Below, piece after piece: positions 25,303 through 34,288 of a stretch of DNA of 47,134 bases; positions within the stretch are counted from its first letter, which is position 1, and every line of letters starts with the position of its first letter. The position numbers and the translations under genes are program-made. The DNA lies in contig JACQFS010000033.1 of assembly GCA_016199935.1 (NCBI GenBank), positions 1-47,134 of the forward strand. The letters run 5' to 3'. This DNA comes from Verrucomicrobiota bacterium. Lineage in GTDB: Bacteria; Verrucomicrobiota; Verrucomicrobiia; Limisphaerales; JACQFS01. The notes below the pieces were generated by a model that was given only the letters and a program-made list of their open reading frames with translations, searched no databases and was not told where the DNA came from.

Positions 25303-25356
25303 GGTGTCCACCCTTCAGGGTGCCACCGCGCGCGGACACGCTGAAGCGTGGACACC
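25303..25356. repeat. REPIN-like inverted pair, GGTGTCCAC family
   Basis: Arms 25303-25322 and 25337-25356 match in 18 of 20 positions. The left hairpin is CACCC-TTCA-GGGTG and the right one CACGC-TGAA-GCGTG: the two differences compensate each other inside each hairpin. It begins 7 bp after the enolase-family gene stop. Confidence 0.8.
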
Positions 25357-25391
25357 GAACGAAGCGGACCGGCGTGGCGGAGCACAGAAGA

Positions 25392-25446
25392 ATGCCCAAG
25401 GTCAAAAGTCCAATGACCGGGGAAGGTCCAAGCTCCAAGTCTCAAC
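25392..25446. repeat. Degenerate heptamer-like repeat
   Basis: Units such as aaggtca, aaagtcc, aatgacc, aaggtcc, aagctcc and aagtctc follow one another with a period near 7 bp, between the REPIN and the 3' end of the lipoprotein gene. Confidence 0.5.
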
Positions 25447-25915
25447 GAGCGCCCGGCCGCTTAACGCTTGGAGTGCCCTTGGCCGGCTCGGCCGTCCACT
25501 GCTTCACCGCGACGTCCCAATAAGTCGGGTTGATGGACAGTTCCTTGATCTCAACCCGCCGCACCTGATCGCGGTCGTCATACTGGATCATCGCCACTTC
25601 GAGCGCGGCCCCATTCGCCTCCGTGCCCATCGGCAGGATCAGGAACAGCATGAGTTTACTGCGGGTAATCTCGTTGAGCTTGTAGCAGGCGACCCGGACC
25701 TCGGGAAAATATTTGTCCGGCTCGCCCGCCCGGCTGACGATTTCGCTTCGACTCGGGTGCGCGTCTTTCCGGAATGAAAAGTCGGCAGGCTTGAGCTTGG
25801 AGATGGATTTGCGCGAGGACGGCAGCGGCACCGAGAGGCAACCCGGCCAGACAATCAGGCCCGCGGCGCAAAAAGCGCCGAGCGCCAGCATCGCCATCTT
25901 CGTCGTCCATCGCAT
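25442..25915 (-). CDS. Hypothetical lipoprotein
   Basis: 157 residues. The N-terminus MRWTTKMAMLALGAFCAAGLIVWPGC has a basic start, hydrophobic core and a Cys in a lipobox-like setting (VWPGC). The segment SRSEIVSRAGEPDKYFPEVRVACYKLNEI resembles the SmpA/BamE-type fold, in which a helix precedes 'G.P' and a short sheet, but similarity is too weak to claim. It is a lone minus-strand gene with an upstream gap of 137 bp. No operon partner. Confidence 0.65.
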   Translation of the reverse strand: MRWTTKMAMLALGAFCAAGLIVWPGCLSVPLPSSRKSISKLKPADFSFRKDAHPSRSEIVSRAGEPDKYFPEVRVACYKLNEITRSKLMLFLILPMGTEANGAALEVAMIQYDDRDQVRRVEIKELSINPTYWDVAVKQWTAEPAKGTPSVKRPGAR

Positions 25916-26052
25916 CGTGCGCCACGCAACGAATCGGGGTCTGATCCGTTGCAGGGCGTGCGCACGCTACCGTGATCCACAAGTCGGGGTCAATCGACAT
26001 GCGCGCGGGGTGCCCGGCGCGCGGACAGCAGAAGCGTGAACTCCAAACCAAG

Positions 26053-26526
26053 CTACAGCTTCACCGCGTAGTGAATCTGCCGGCCGACCTCCGCGAAGCC
26101 ACACGACGGATAAAGGTGCTGGCCCACGGGGTTGTTGACCATCGTCTCGATCACGGCGAACGCCATGCCCTCGCGCCGGAAATAATCCAGCGCGTGTTCG
26201 ATCAATTTGCGTCCGAGCCCGCGCCCGCGAGCGGCGGCATCCACGGCGAGATTCGGGACGCGGCCCTTCTTCGTCTCGTGGTCCACCCGCGTGGAGATCC
26301 AACCGAGAACTTTTCCGTCCTCCTCCGCGACGAACACGCCGGCGGGATTCGCCGCCACGTCCTCGTCCACGTGCCGCGCCTTGCGCCAGCGCCAGTCGCG
26401 CCCGGCCTGCACGCCGAATTTTTCCTCCACGTGCTGGTCAATCGCGATGCCGTCGAAGCCCTCGACGGTGATGCGGCGCAGCGTCTCCAGATCGGCGGGA
26501 CGGAAGCAACGGATGGTCAGGCTCAT
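26053..26526 (-). CDS. GNAT-family N-acetyltransferase
   Basis: 157 residues of a single GNAT domain. It starts MSLTIRCFRPADLETLRRIT, the usual first strand and helix. Motif A is VPNLAVDAAARGRGLGRKLIEHALDYF, containing the acetyl-CoA pyrophosphate loop RGRGLG. The C-terminal NPVGQHLYPSCGF is the family's 'A..LY...GF' element. Acceptor substrate (protein N-terminus, amino acid or small amine) is not predictable. It lies 69 bp after the PSCyt1 operon on the same strand and might be co-transcribed. Confidence 0.85.
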   Translation of the reverse strand: MSLTIRCFRPADLETLRRITVEGFDGIAIDQHVEEKFGVQAGRDWRWRKARHVDEDVAANPAGVFVAEEDGKVLGWISTRVDHETKKGRVPNLAVDAAARGRGLGRKLIEHALDYFRREGMAFAVIETMVNNPVGQHLYPSCGFAEVGRQIHYAVKL

Positions 26527-26595
26527 GGGTGGTGGACGCGCAAGTCAGGCCGGCGGGCCGCGGGCGGATGATCGGTCGGCGCGGAAACCATGTCG

Positions 26596-29500
26596 TCAGT
26601 AGCGCGTGATGGTCTCGTGCAGGTTCAACACCGCGCGGGTCACCGCGGTCCACGCGCCGACTTCTTCCGGCGGCACGGCGGGGCCGAGGTGGACCTGCCC
26701 GAACGACGACAACTCGGCGACGCGCGCGTCCTGGCCGCGCCAGCGCTCGCGTTGATGTTCGTAGAGAAGGAGGAGCGCGTTGCGTTCCTCCGCGTCCGGT
26801 TTGCGCGCGAGCACCTGGGTGTAAATCCAGTCCACTTTCGCCGCCGGCGTCGGACCGCCGTGATCGGTCGCGTAGGCCGCGAGGGCAAACGCCGCCTCGA
26901 CGTGCGAGGGGCTGTTGAGCAGGGCCAGCGCCTGCAGCGGCGTGTTGGAGACCGGCCGCTCGGCGACGCATTCCTCGCGCGACGGCGCGTCGAACACCGC
27001 CATCGCCGGGTTCAGGAACGACCGCTGCCAGAACGCGTAGAGGCCGCGGCGGTATTGGAGCACGCCTTCGCTCGGGATGTAGCTGCGTTTCGGAAAATCG
27101 AGGTGGTCGAGATGTCCGGCCGGCTGGTAAAGATTCATCGGTGGCCCGTTGAGGTTCGTCATCAGGAGGCCGGCGGCTCGCAGTGAGTTGTCGCGGATCA
27201 TTTCGGCACTCAATCGCCAGCGGCCCTGACGGGCGAAGAGGTGATTCCTGGGATCACGCGCCTCGAGGTCCGGCCGGCCGGCCGAGGCCTGCCGGTAAGT
27301 CTGCGAAAGCACCATCGCCGCCACGAGTTGCTTCACGTTCCAACCGCTGTCCATGAACCCCACCGCCAGCCGGTCGAGCAACTCCGGGTGCGACGGCGAA
27401 TCGCCCGTGATTCCGAAATCGTCCAGCGTGGTGACGAGGCCGGTGCCGAAGAAAAGTTTCCACAGGCGGTTGACGAACGCGCGCGCCGTGAGCGGGTTGT
27501 CGCGGGCGACGAGCCAGCGCGCCAGGTCCGTCCGGTTGGTGCACAGGCCCGGCGGCCCGAACACCGCGGGCACGCCGGCGGTGACCACCGGCCCGGTGCG
27601 ATCCATCCAGTTGCCCCGCGGCAGGACGCGCGTCACCCGCGGCGGCCCCGTGACCGACACGAGGCAGGCGGGAACATCGGCGAGAATGCCGTCGCGCCGC
27701 GCCTCCAGCGCATCGAGCGTCTGGCGGACCGCGGCGATCTGCGGATGCGCCAGGAGCAGGTGGTTGCTGATCAGTTCCCGGTCGGCAGCCGTCCAGCTTT
27801 CCCGCGGGCGGTCGAGGGCGGCTCCCAAAATCGGGGACACGCCGCTCTCCTCGGTGAACCACGCCCGGTCAGGGGCCATCGAAAAGCGGAAATGGCGGAT
27901 GTTTCCGTGAGGCACACCGGAATAGTTGGCCAGCCGCGCCCGCCAGCGCGTCGCCGGTCCGGCGGTCACACTTTGATCCAAATGAAATGCCGCGCGCACC
28001 AACGGCGCGCGCAGGTCGGCCCCGACGGCCCAGGAGGTCTTGGGATCGGAATCAATGGCGTGGGAGCCGGAATGACGGTTCAGGTTCAACTCGGTCGCCG
28101 CGAAATTAAACCACAGGGCGCGCGGAGCCTCCCCCGGCTCGATCACCTCCAGGCGGAGGTCGGACAGATAATACTCGAAGGGGATTCCCGCGCGTTCGAG
28201 TTCGCGCGCGACCTCGGGATCACGGAACACCTCCAGGCGCAGCCATTGGACCTCGCCCGGTGGCATGGAAAACTCGACCGTCACCTCGTCCTCCTGCTCG
28301 GGTCCGCGCAGCACGACCGAGCGATCGTCGCGCAGTTCGAACTGCCGGCCGACCTTGGAACTGAGCGTCGAGCAAACGGCCGTGCGCCAGGCGAGCTGGC
28401 CGCCTTGGCGATCCGCCTTGAGCGCCTCGAACCACGGGTCGCGCCCGGCGAGCGCCTCCTGTTCGAGAAACTCGCGCTGGGCCCGAACGGGCGCGAGTTC
28501 CTGGTCCACGGCATTGAGTTCCGCCTGCTTCGCCGGGGTGGGGAAAAGTTGCGGCTTGCGGACGCCCACGCCCGGTTCCTGAAGGTCGCTGAAGCAGGCG
28601 GCAAACCGGTAGAAGTCGCTTTGTTTGAGTGGGTCGCTCTTGTGGTCGTGGCACTCGGCGCATCCGAGCGTGAGCCCGAGCCACACCGAGGCCGTGGTGC
28701 GCACGCGGTCCGCGGCGTAGCGCAGGAGATACTCCTCGTCGTTGGCGCCGGACTCCTCGGTCGTCTTCACGAGCCGGTTGTAGGCGGAGGCGACGCGTTG
28801 TTCATCGCCCGCGCCGGGGAGCAGGTCGCCGGCAATTTGCTCGCGGGTGAATCGATCGAACGGCTTGTTGTCATTGAATGCCGCCACGACGTAGTCGCGA
28901 TAGAGCCAGACCTGCCGCTGATTGTCCGCATGGTAGCCGTCCGTGTCCGCGTAACGCACCAGGTCCAGCCAGAACGCGGCCATCCGTTCGCCGAACTGCG
29001 GCGAGGTCGCCCCTTCAATGAGTCGCACCACTTCGCGCTCATACGCGGTGGGATCAATGCTGTGGACGAAGTCCTCGACCGCTTGCGGTCGCGGCGGCAA
29101 GCCCGTCAGATCAAAACTCAGCCGGCGCAGCAGCGTCCGCCGATCCGCTTCGGGCGAGGGTGCGACGCCTTCCGCTTCGAGTTTCGCGAGGATGAATGAA
29201 TCGACGAAGTTCTTCGGCCACGACGCATCCCGCACCGCCGGCTCCGGCGCGCGCTGCGGCGGGATGAACGCCCAATGCGCCTCCCACTTCGCCCCCTGCT
29301 CGACCCAGCGCTTCAGCATCTCCCGCTCGCGCGGCGTCAGTGGCTTCCCGCCGTCCACCGGCGGCATCACCTTCTCCGCGTCCGCGGAAAAAATCCGGCG
29401 CACCAACTCGCTCTCGCCCGCCTGGCCCGGAACCACCGCGCGCCGACCGCCCAGATCGCGCTCCGCCGCGGCCGCCGAGTCGAGCCGCAACTTCGTCTCC

Positions 29501-29649
29501 CTCGTCTTCGCGCCCGCGCCGTGGCACCCGAAACATTTCTCCACCAGGATCGGCCGCACGTCGCGGTTAAAGCGCACCGGTTCGTCCGCGAGCGCAGCGT
29601 GCGCCGCGGCGGTCAGAGCGAGACAGGCGATGGGAACGCACCAGTTCAT
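26596..29649 (-). CDS. PSCyt1/DUF1549/DUF1553 multidomain protein, paralogue B
   Basis: 1017 residues with signal peptide MNWCVPIACLALTAAAHAALA. A planctomycete-type cytochrome c domain (PSCyt1) carries the heme motif CFGCH (Cys39, Cys42, His43). DUF1549 follows (FILAKLEAEGVAPSPEADRR onward) and then a middle beta-sandwich region and DUF1553 at the C-terminus (RVTRVLPRGNWMD, then NRLWKLFFGTGLV). Such proteins are abundant in Planctomycetes and Verrucomicrobia, occur with DUF1501 proteins, and are thought to act in periplasmic oxidative degradation of polymers, though no reaction is proven. Its start touches the stop of the DUF1501 gene with no gap. It is a clear paralogue of the protein at 31088-34150. 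Confidence 0.88.
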   Translation of the reverse strand: MNWCVPIACLALTAAAHAALADEPVRFNRDVRPILVEKCFGCHGAGAKTRETKLRLDSAAAAERDLGGRRAVVPGQAGESELVRRIFSADAEKVMPPVDGGKPLTPREREMLKRWVEQGAKWEAHWAFIPPQRAPEPAVRDASWPKNFVDSFILAKLEAEGVAPSPEADRRTLLRRLSFDLTGLPPRPQAVEDFVHSIDPTAYEREVVRLIEGATSPQFGERMAAFWLDLVRYADTDGYHADNQRQVWLYRDYVVAAFNDNKPFDRFTREQIAGDLLPGAGDEQRVASAYNRLVKTTEESGANDEEYLLRYAADRVRTTASVWLGLTLGCAECHDHKSDPLKQSDFYRFAACFSDLQEPGVGVRKPQLFPTPAKQAELNAVDQELAPVRAQREFLEQEALAGRDPWFEALKADRQGGQLAWRTAVCSTLSSKVGRQFELRDDRSVVLRGPEQEDEVTVEFSMPPGEVQWLRLEVFRDPEVARELERAGIPFEYYLSDLRLEVIEPGEAPRALWFNFAATELNLNRHSGSHAIDSDPKTSWAVGADLRAPLVRAAFHLDQSVTAGPATRWRARLANYSGVPHGNIRHFRFSMAPDRAWFTEESGVSPILGAALDRPRESWTAADRELISNHLLLAHPQIAAVRQTLDALEARRDGILADVPACLVSVTGPPRVTRVLPRGNWMDRTGPVVTAGVPAVFGPPGLCTNRTDLARWLVARDNPLTARAFVNRLWKLFFGTGLVTTLDDFGITGDSPSHPELLDRLAVGFMDSGWNVKQLVAAMVLSQTYRQASAGRPDLEARDPRNHLFARQGRWRLSAEMIRDNSLRAAGLLMTNLNGPPMNLYQPAGHLDHLDFPKRSYIPSEGVLQYRRGLYAFWQRSFLNPAMAVFDAPSREECVAERPVSNTPLQALALLNSPSHVEAAFALAAYATDHGGPTPAAKVDWIYTQVLARKPDAEERNALLLLYEHQRERWRGQDARVAELSSFGQVHLGPAVPPEEVGAWTAVTRAVLNLHETITRY

Positions 29650-31083
29650 TCAGGCGAGAATATCTTTCACCACGCGGCCCGCGACGTCGGTCAACCGCAT
29701 CTCGCGCGACTGGTGATGGACGGTGAGTTTCAAATGATCCAGCCCGAGCAGATGCAGCATCGTCGCGTGCAGGTCGTGGACGTGCACCGGGTTTTCGACC
29801 GCGCGATAGCCGAGCTCGTCCGTCGCACCATGGGTGATTCCCGGCTTGACGCCCCCGCCGGCCAGCCACATCGAGAAGCCCCGGATGTGATGGTCGCGGC
29901 CAAACGTTCCATCGTCCGACGCGGACTGCGACATGGGCGTGCGGCCGAACTCGCCGCCCCAGACGATCAGCGTGTCGTCGAGCAGCCCGCGCTGCTTGAG
30001 GTCGAGCACGAGCGCGGCGGAGGCGCGGTCCACCTCGCGGGCCTTCTGCTCGATGTCGAAGATGTTTTTGTGATGATCCCAGTCGCGGTGGTAGAGCTGG
30101 ATGAAACGGACGCCGCGCTCGGCCAGCCGCCGCGCGAGCAGGCAGTTGCCGGCGAAGGAGCGCTCGCCCGGCTCGACGCCGTAGAAGTCGAGCACGTGCC
30201 GGGGCTCGTCGGAAAAATCCAAAATCCCCGGCGCGCTCATCTGCATCTTGAACGCGAGTTCATACTGGGTGATCCGTGCCGCGATCTCGGGGTCCGGCAG
30301 GCGCGCGGCGAAGTGGCGATTGAGGTCGTTGATCGTGCCGACCAGTTCGCGCTGGTCGTCCACGGTGACACCCGGCGGATTGCGGAGATAGTGGATCGGA
30401 TCATTGCGCGCGCTGAACTGCACGCCTTGGAGATGCCCGGGGAGAAATCCGCTGTGCCAGAGCCGCGACGCGATCGGCTGCATCATCAGGCCCTCGCCCA
30501 TCGAGAGCAACACCACGAAGCCGGGCAGATCCTGCGCCTCGTTGCCGAGTCCGTAGAGCACCCACGAGCCGATGCTCGGGCGGCCGGGGATGGCCGATCC
30601 GGTGTTCATGAACGTGTGCGCCGGATCGTGGTTGATCACGTCCGTCTGCATCGAGCGGACGATGCACATCTCGTCGGCCACGCCGGCCAGGTGCGGCAGC
30701 AGCGTGGTCATCTCCGCGCCGCATTGCCCCACGCGCCGGAACGGGTAGCGCGGTCCGAAGATGTTCAGCGGCTTGCCCTGCAACTGCGCGACCGGCTGCC
30801 CCTGCGTCACCGACTCGGGCATCGGCTGGCCGTTGCGTCGGGCCAGTTCAGGTTTGTGGTCGAAGGTCTCGAACTGCGACGGGCCGCCGGACATGTAGAG
30901 AAAAATCACGCGCTTGGCGCGCGGCGCGTGATGCGGCAGCCGGACCTCGCCGGCCGTCGTCGCGAACTCCGCGCGCGCCGACCCGCCGAGCGACCCGAGC
31001 GCGAGCGAACCCAGCGCGGCCGCGCCGCGACCGAAAAAGGCGCGGCGGGCAATCGGATCAAAACCGGTGAGGGAGTGCGGCAT
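29650..31083 (-). CDS. DUF1501 protein with Tat signal
   Basis: 477 residues. The N-terminus contains ARRAFFGRGAAALGSLALG, a twin-arginine signal. The body matches DUF1501, a relative of the alkaline phosphatase/sulfatase fold: RVIFLYMSGGPSQFETFDHK near the start and WGGEFGRTPMSQ plus HHIRGFSMWLAGGG late, typical metal-site segments. DUF1501 genes almost always accompany PSCyt1/DUF1549/DUF1553 genes, and Tat export suggests cofactor- or metal-loaded folding before export. It is sandwiched between two such genes, with a 4-bp gap upstream and no gap downstream. Confidence 0.9.
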   Translation of the reverse strand: MPHSLTGFDPIARRAFFGRGAAALGSLALGSLGGSARAEFATTAGEVRLPHHAPRAKRVIFLYMSGGPSQFETFDHKPELARRNGQPMPESVTQGQPVAQLQGKPLNIFGPRYPFRRVGQCGAEMTTLLPHLAGVADEMCIVRSMQTDVINHDPAHTFMNTGSAIPGRPSIGSWVLYGLGNEAQDLPGFVVLLSMGEGLMMQPIASRLWHSGFLPGHLQGVQFSARNDPIHYLRNPPGVTVDDQRELVGTINDLNRHFAARLPDPEIAARITQYELAFKMQMSAPGILDFSDEPRHVLDFYGVEPGERSFAGNCLLARRLAERGVRFIQLYHRDWDHHKNIFDIEQKAREVDRASAALVLDLKQRGLLDDTLIVWGGEFGRTPMSQSASDDGTFGRDHHIRGFSMWLAGGGVKPGITHGATDELGYRAVENPVHVHDLHATMLHLLGLDHLKLTVHHQSREMRLTDVAGRVVKDILA

Positions 31084-31087
31084 AAAA

Positions 31088-34000
31088 TCAGTAGCGGGTG
31101 ATGGTCTCGTGCAGGTTCAACACCGCGCGGGAGACCGCGGTCCACGCCGCGACTTCCTCGCCCGACAATCCCGGGGCGAGGCGGTATTGCCCGAAGTTTT
31201 GCAGTTCAGTCACGCGCGCGTCCTGGCCGCGGAGCCGCTCGCGCTGGTGCGCGTGGAGCTGGACGAGCGCGGTCGTCTCGTCCGGCTCGGGGGGCCGCTG
31301 GAGGACGCGATCAAAAATCCACGCGACGCGTTCCGGCGGCGACCTTCCCCCGCGATTCGCCGCGTAGGCCGCGAGCGCGACCGCGGCCTCGACCTGCGCG
31401 GGGCAGTTGAGCAGGGCGAGCGCCTGCAACGGCGTGTTGGAGACGGGCCGCTCGGCGACGCACTCCTCGCGCGACGGCGCATCGAACACCGCCAGCACCG
31501 GGTTCAAAAACGAGCGCTGCCAGAAGGCGTAGAGGCTGCGGCGGTATTGGGACAAGCCGGGGCTGGGCGCGTAGCCGCGCTTGGGAAAATCCAGGTGATC
31601 GAGAACGCCAACGGGATGGTAGAGATACACCGTGGGCCCGCCGAGGTTCGTGACCAAAATGCCGGCGGCTCGCAGCGCGTTGTCGCGGATCACTTCGGCT
31701 TCCAGCCGCCACCGGCCCTGCCGCGCGAAGAGGCGGTTGCGCGGATCGCGCGCCTCCAACTCCGGCCGGCCGGCGGACGCCTGCCGGTAGGTCCGCGAGT
31801 TGACGATCCACAGGACCAACTGCTTCACGCTCCAGCCGCTCTCCATGAATTCCACCGCGAGCCGGTCGAGCAACTCCGGGTGCGACGGCGAATCGCCCGC
31901 GACGCCGAAGTCGTCCAGCGTGGTCACGAGGCCGGTGCCAAAGAAAAGTTTCCACACGCGGTTGACGAACACGCGCGCCGTGAGCGGGTTGTCGCGCGCG
32001 ACGAGCCAGCGTGCGAGATCGAGCCGGTTGGTGCAACGGCCCGCCGGATCGAACAGCGCCGGCACGCCGGCGATTACCACCGGGCCGCTCTGATCCATCC
32101 AGTTGCCACGCGGCAGGACGCGCGTGACGCGCGACGCGCCCGACTCGGAGATGAGCGAGGCCGGCACTTCCATGAGCACCGCCTCACGCTCCTGGCTGGC
32201 TGCCTTCGCCATCTCACTCAGCGGCCAGACGGCCGGATGCGACCGGCGCAGGTGTTCACGCAGCGTCTCGCGGTCCGCGTCCGTCCAGGAGTCAGCCGTT
32301 CGCGACATCACCTTCGCGACCGGCGCGGGCAACCCCTGATCCTCGCCGTGCCACGCACCCTCCGGCGCCATCGAAAGGCGGAAGTGGCGCAGATTGCCGT
32401 GCGCCACGCCGGAATGATTTTCCAGCCGCACCCGCCAGCGGGTCTGCGGTCCGGCCTCCACGGTTTCCTTGAGATGGAACGCAATCCGGATCACAGGCGA
32501 CTTGAACTCAGGGCCGATGCCCCAGGAGGTCTTGGGATCGCCGTCCATGGAATATATTCCCAGGTGGCCGGTGCGGTTCGCCTCCGCGATCACGTAATCG
32601 AACGTCACCCCCCGCGGCGCCGCGCCCGGCTCGATGATTTCGAGGGCGACTTCGGACAGGTAATACTCGTAAGGAAAGCCGCTGAGCTCGACGGCGCGCA
32701 CCACCTCGGGGTCGCGCAACATTTCCAGCCGCAGCGAATCCACCGCGCCCGGCGCGGTCGAAAACTCGATCGTGTAATTGTCCTCCCGTTCCGGTCCGCG
32801 GATGACGAGCGAGCCGTCGGGTCGCCGCTCCCAGTCGCGCTGATCGCGGGACGTGAAGCCAAGATACCTGACCGGCCGCCACGCCAGCCGCTGCTCGTGC
32901 TGCGCGGCCTGCACCTTTTGCACCCACGGGTCGCGGCCGGAGAGCGCCTCCTCCTCGACCGCGTCGAGCCGGGCATCGGCGGCGTCCATTTTCTCCTTCA
33001 AGGCAGCCAGCCGCGACTGTTGTTCGGCGGACGGAAAGCGCACCGGGATCCGCGGCCCCACGCCCGCTTCCTTCAGGTCGGCGAAGCACGCCGCGAACCG
33101 GTAGAAGTCGCGCTGCTTGAGCGGATCGCTCTTGTGATCGTGGCACTCGGCGCAGCCGAGCGTCAGGCCCAGCCACACCGACGCCGTGTTGCGCACGCGA
33201 TCCGCGGCGTAGCGCAGGAGGTATTCCTCCGCGTTCGCGCCGCCCTCCTCGGTCGTCTTCACGAGCAGGTTGTAAGTGGAGGCGACGCGCTGCTCCTGCC
33301 CCGCGCCCGGCAGAAGGTCGCCGGCGATCTGCTCGCGCGTGAACTGGTCGAAGGCGCGGTTCTCGTTGAACGCCGCGACCACGTAGTCGCGGTAGGGCCA
33401 CACCGCGCGCGGATTGTCCGCGTGGTAGCCATCCGTGTCCGCGTAACGCACGAGGTCCAGCCAGAACATCGCCATCCGTTCCCCAAACTGCGGCGAGGTG
33501 TTCAGGCTCATCAACCGCACCACCTGCCGCTCATACGCGGCGGGATCAATCGTATGGACGAATTCCTCCACCGCTTCCGGCCGCGGCGGCAGGCCGGTCA
33601 GGTCAAAGCTCAACCGGCGCAACAGCGTCCGGCGATCCGCCTCGGGCGAAGGCGCGACGCCCTCCGCTTCGAGCTTCGCGAGGATGAATGAATCAATGAA
33701 GTTGCGCGGCCACGCCGTGTCCCGGACCGCCGGCTCGGGCGCGCGCTGCGGCGGGATGAACGCCCAATGCGATTCCCATTTCGCCCCCTGCTCCACCCAG
33801 CGCTTGAGCAGCTCGCGTTCGCGTGGCGTCAGCGGCCGGCCGTCTTTTGGCGGCGGCATCACCTCGTCGTCGGCATTGGAAAATATTCGGCGCACCAACT
33901 CGCTCTCACCCGCTTTGCCGGGAACCACCGCGCGCCGTCCGCCGTGCTCGCGCATCGCCTCGTCCGCCGAGTCGAGCCGCAATTTCGTCTCCCTGGTCTT

Positions 34001-34150
34001 CGCCCCCGCGCCGTGGCAGCCGAAACATTTCTCGGCGAGAATCGGGCGCACGTCGCGGTTGAACCGCACCGCATCCGGCAACGCGCCGCCCGTTGCCGCC
34101 GCGGTGCCCAGTCGGGCGACCGTCAGCAGCGCGACCAACGTTGTCAGCAT
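31088..34150 (-). CDS. PSCyt1/DUF1549/DUF1553 multidomain protein, paralogue A
   Basis: 1020 residues from the Met at 34150 (MLTTLVALLTVARLG); an upstream Met at 34204 would put 18 extra residues before the signal peptide. The heme motif CFGCH is at Cys42/Cys45/His46, followed by MPPPKDGRPLTPRERELLKRW, DUF1549 and DUF1553. The order and many blocks are identical to paralogue B, and even the last residues AVLNLHETITRY are the same. It is the first gene of a three-gene operon with DUF1501 and paralogue B. The role is presumed periplasmic electron-transfer-linked polymer breakdown, inferred from genomic habits of the family. Confidence 0.88.
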   Translation of the reverse strand: MLTTLVALLTVARLGTAAATGGALPDAVRFNRDVRPILAEKCFGCHGAGAKTRETKLRLDSADEAMREHGGRRAVVPGKAGESELVRRIFSNADDEVMPPPKDGRPLTPRERELLKRWVEQGAKWESHWAFIPPQRAPEPAVRDTAWPRNFIDSFILAKLEAEGVAPSPEADRRTLLRRLSFDLTGLPPRPEAVEEFVHTIDPAAYERQVVRLMSLNTSPQFGERMAMFWLDLVRYADTDGYHADNPRAVWPYRDYVVAAFNENRAFDQFTREQIAGDLLPGAGQEQRVASTYNLLVKTTEEGGANAEEYLLRYAADRVRNTASVWLGLTLGCAECHDHKSDPLKQRDFYRFAACFADLKEAGVGPRIPVRFPSAEQQSRLAALKEKMDAADARLDAVEEEALSGRDPWVQKVQAAQHEQRLAWRPVRYLGFTSRDQRDWERRPDGSLVIRGPEREDNYTIEFSTAPGAVDSLRLEMLRDPEVVRAVELSGFPYEYYLSEVALEIIEPGAAPRGVTFDYVIAEANRTGHLGIYSMDGDPKTSWGIGPEFKSPVIRIAFHLKETVEAGPQTRWRVRLENHSGVAHGNLRHFRLSMAPEGAWHGEDQGLPAPVAKVMSRTADSWTDADRETLREHLRRSHPAVWPLSEMAKAASQEREAVLMEVPASLISESGASRVTRVLPRGNWMDQSGPVVIAGVPALFDPAGRCTNRLDLARWLVARDNPLTARVFVNRVWKLFFGTGLVTTLDDFGVAGDSPSHPELLDRLAVEFMESGWSVKQLVLWIVNSRTYRQASAGRPELEARDPRNRLFARQGRWRLEAEVIRDNALRAAGILVTNLGGPTVYLYHPVGVLDHLDFPKRGYAPSPGLSQYRRSLYAFWQRSFLNPVLAVFDAPSREECVAERPVSNTPLQALALLNCPAQVEAAVALAAYAANRGGRSPPERVAWIFDRVLQRPPEPDETTALVQLHAHQRERLRGQDARVTELQNFGQYRLAPGLSGEEVAAWTAVSRAVLNLHETITRY

Positions 34151-34288
34151 CGCGCGCACGTTCCTTAACTCTCCGGCCGGAAGCAGGCACACACCACCCG
34201 CCATCAGCCAAAAACAACCGGCCGGAAGTTGGCAGACTCCCGTGGCCGATGCGATGCGGAAATTGGGAGCGAGTCGAAGAAGGCTCCG

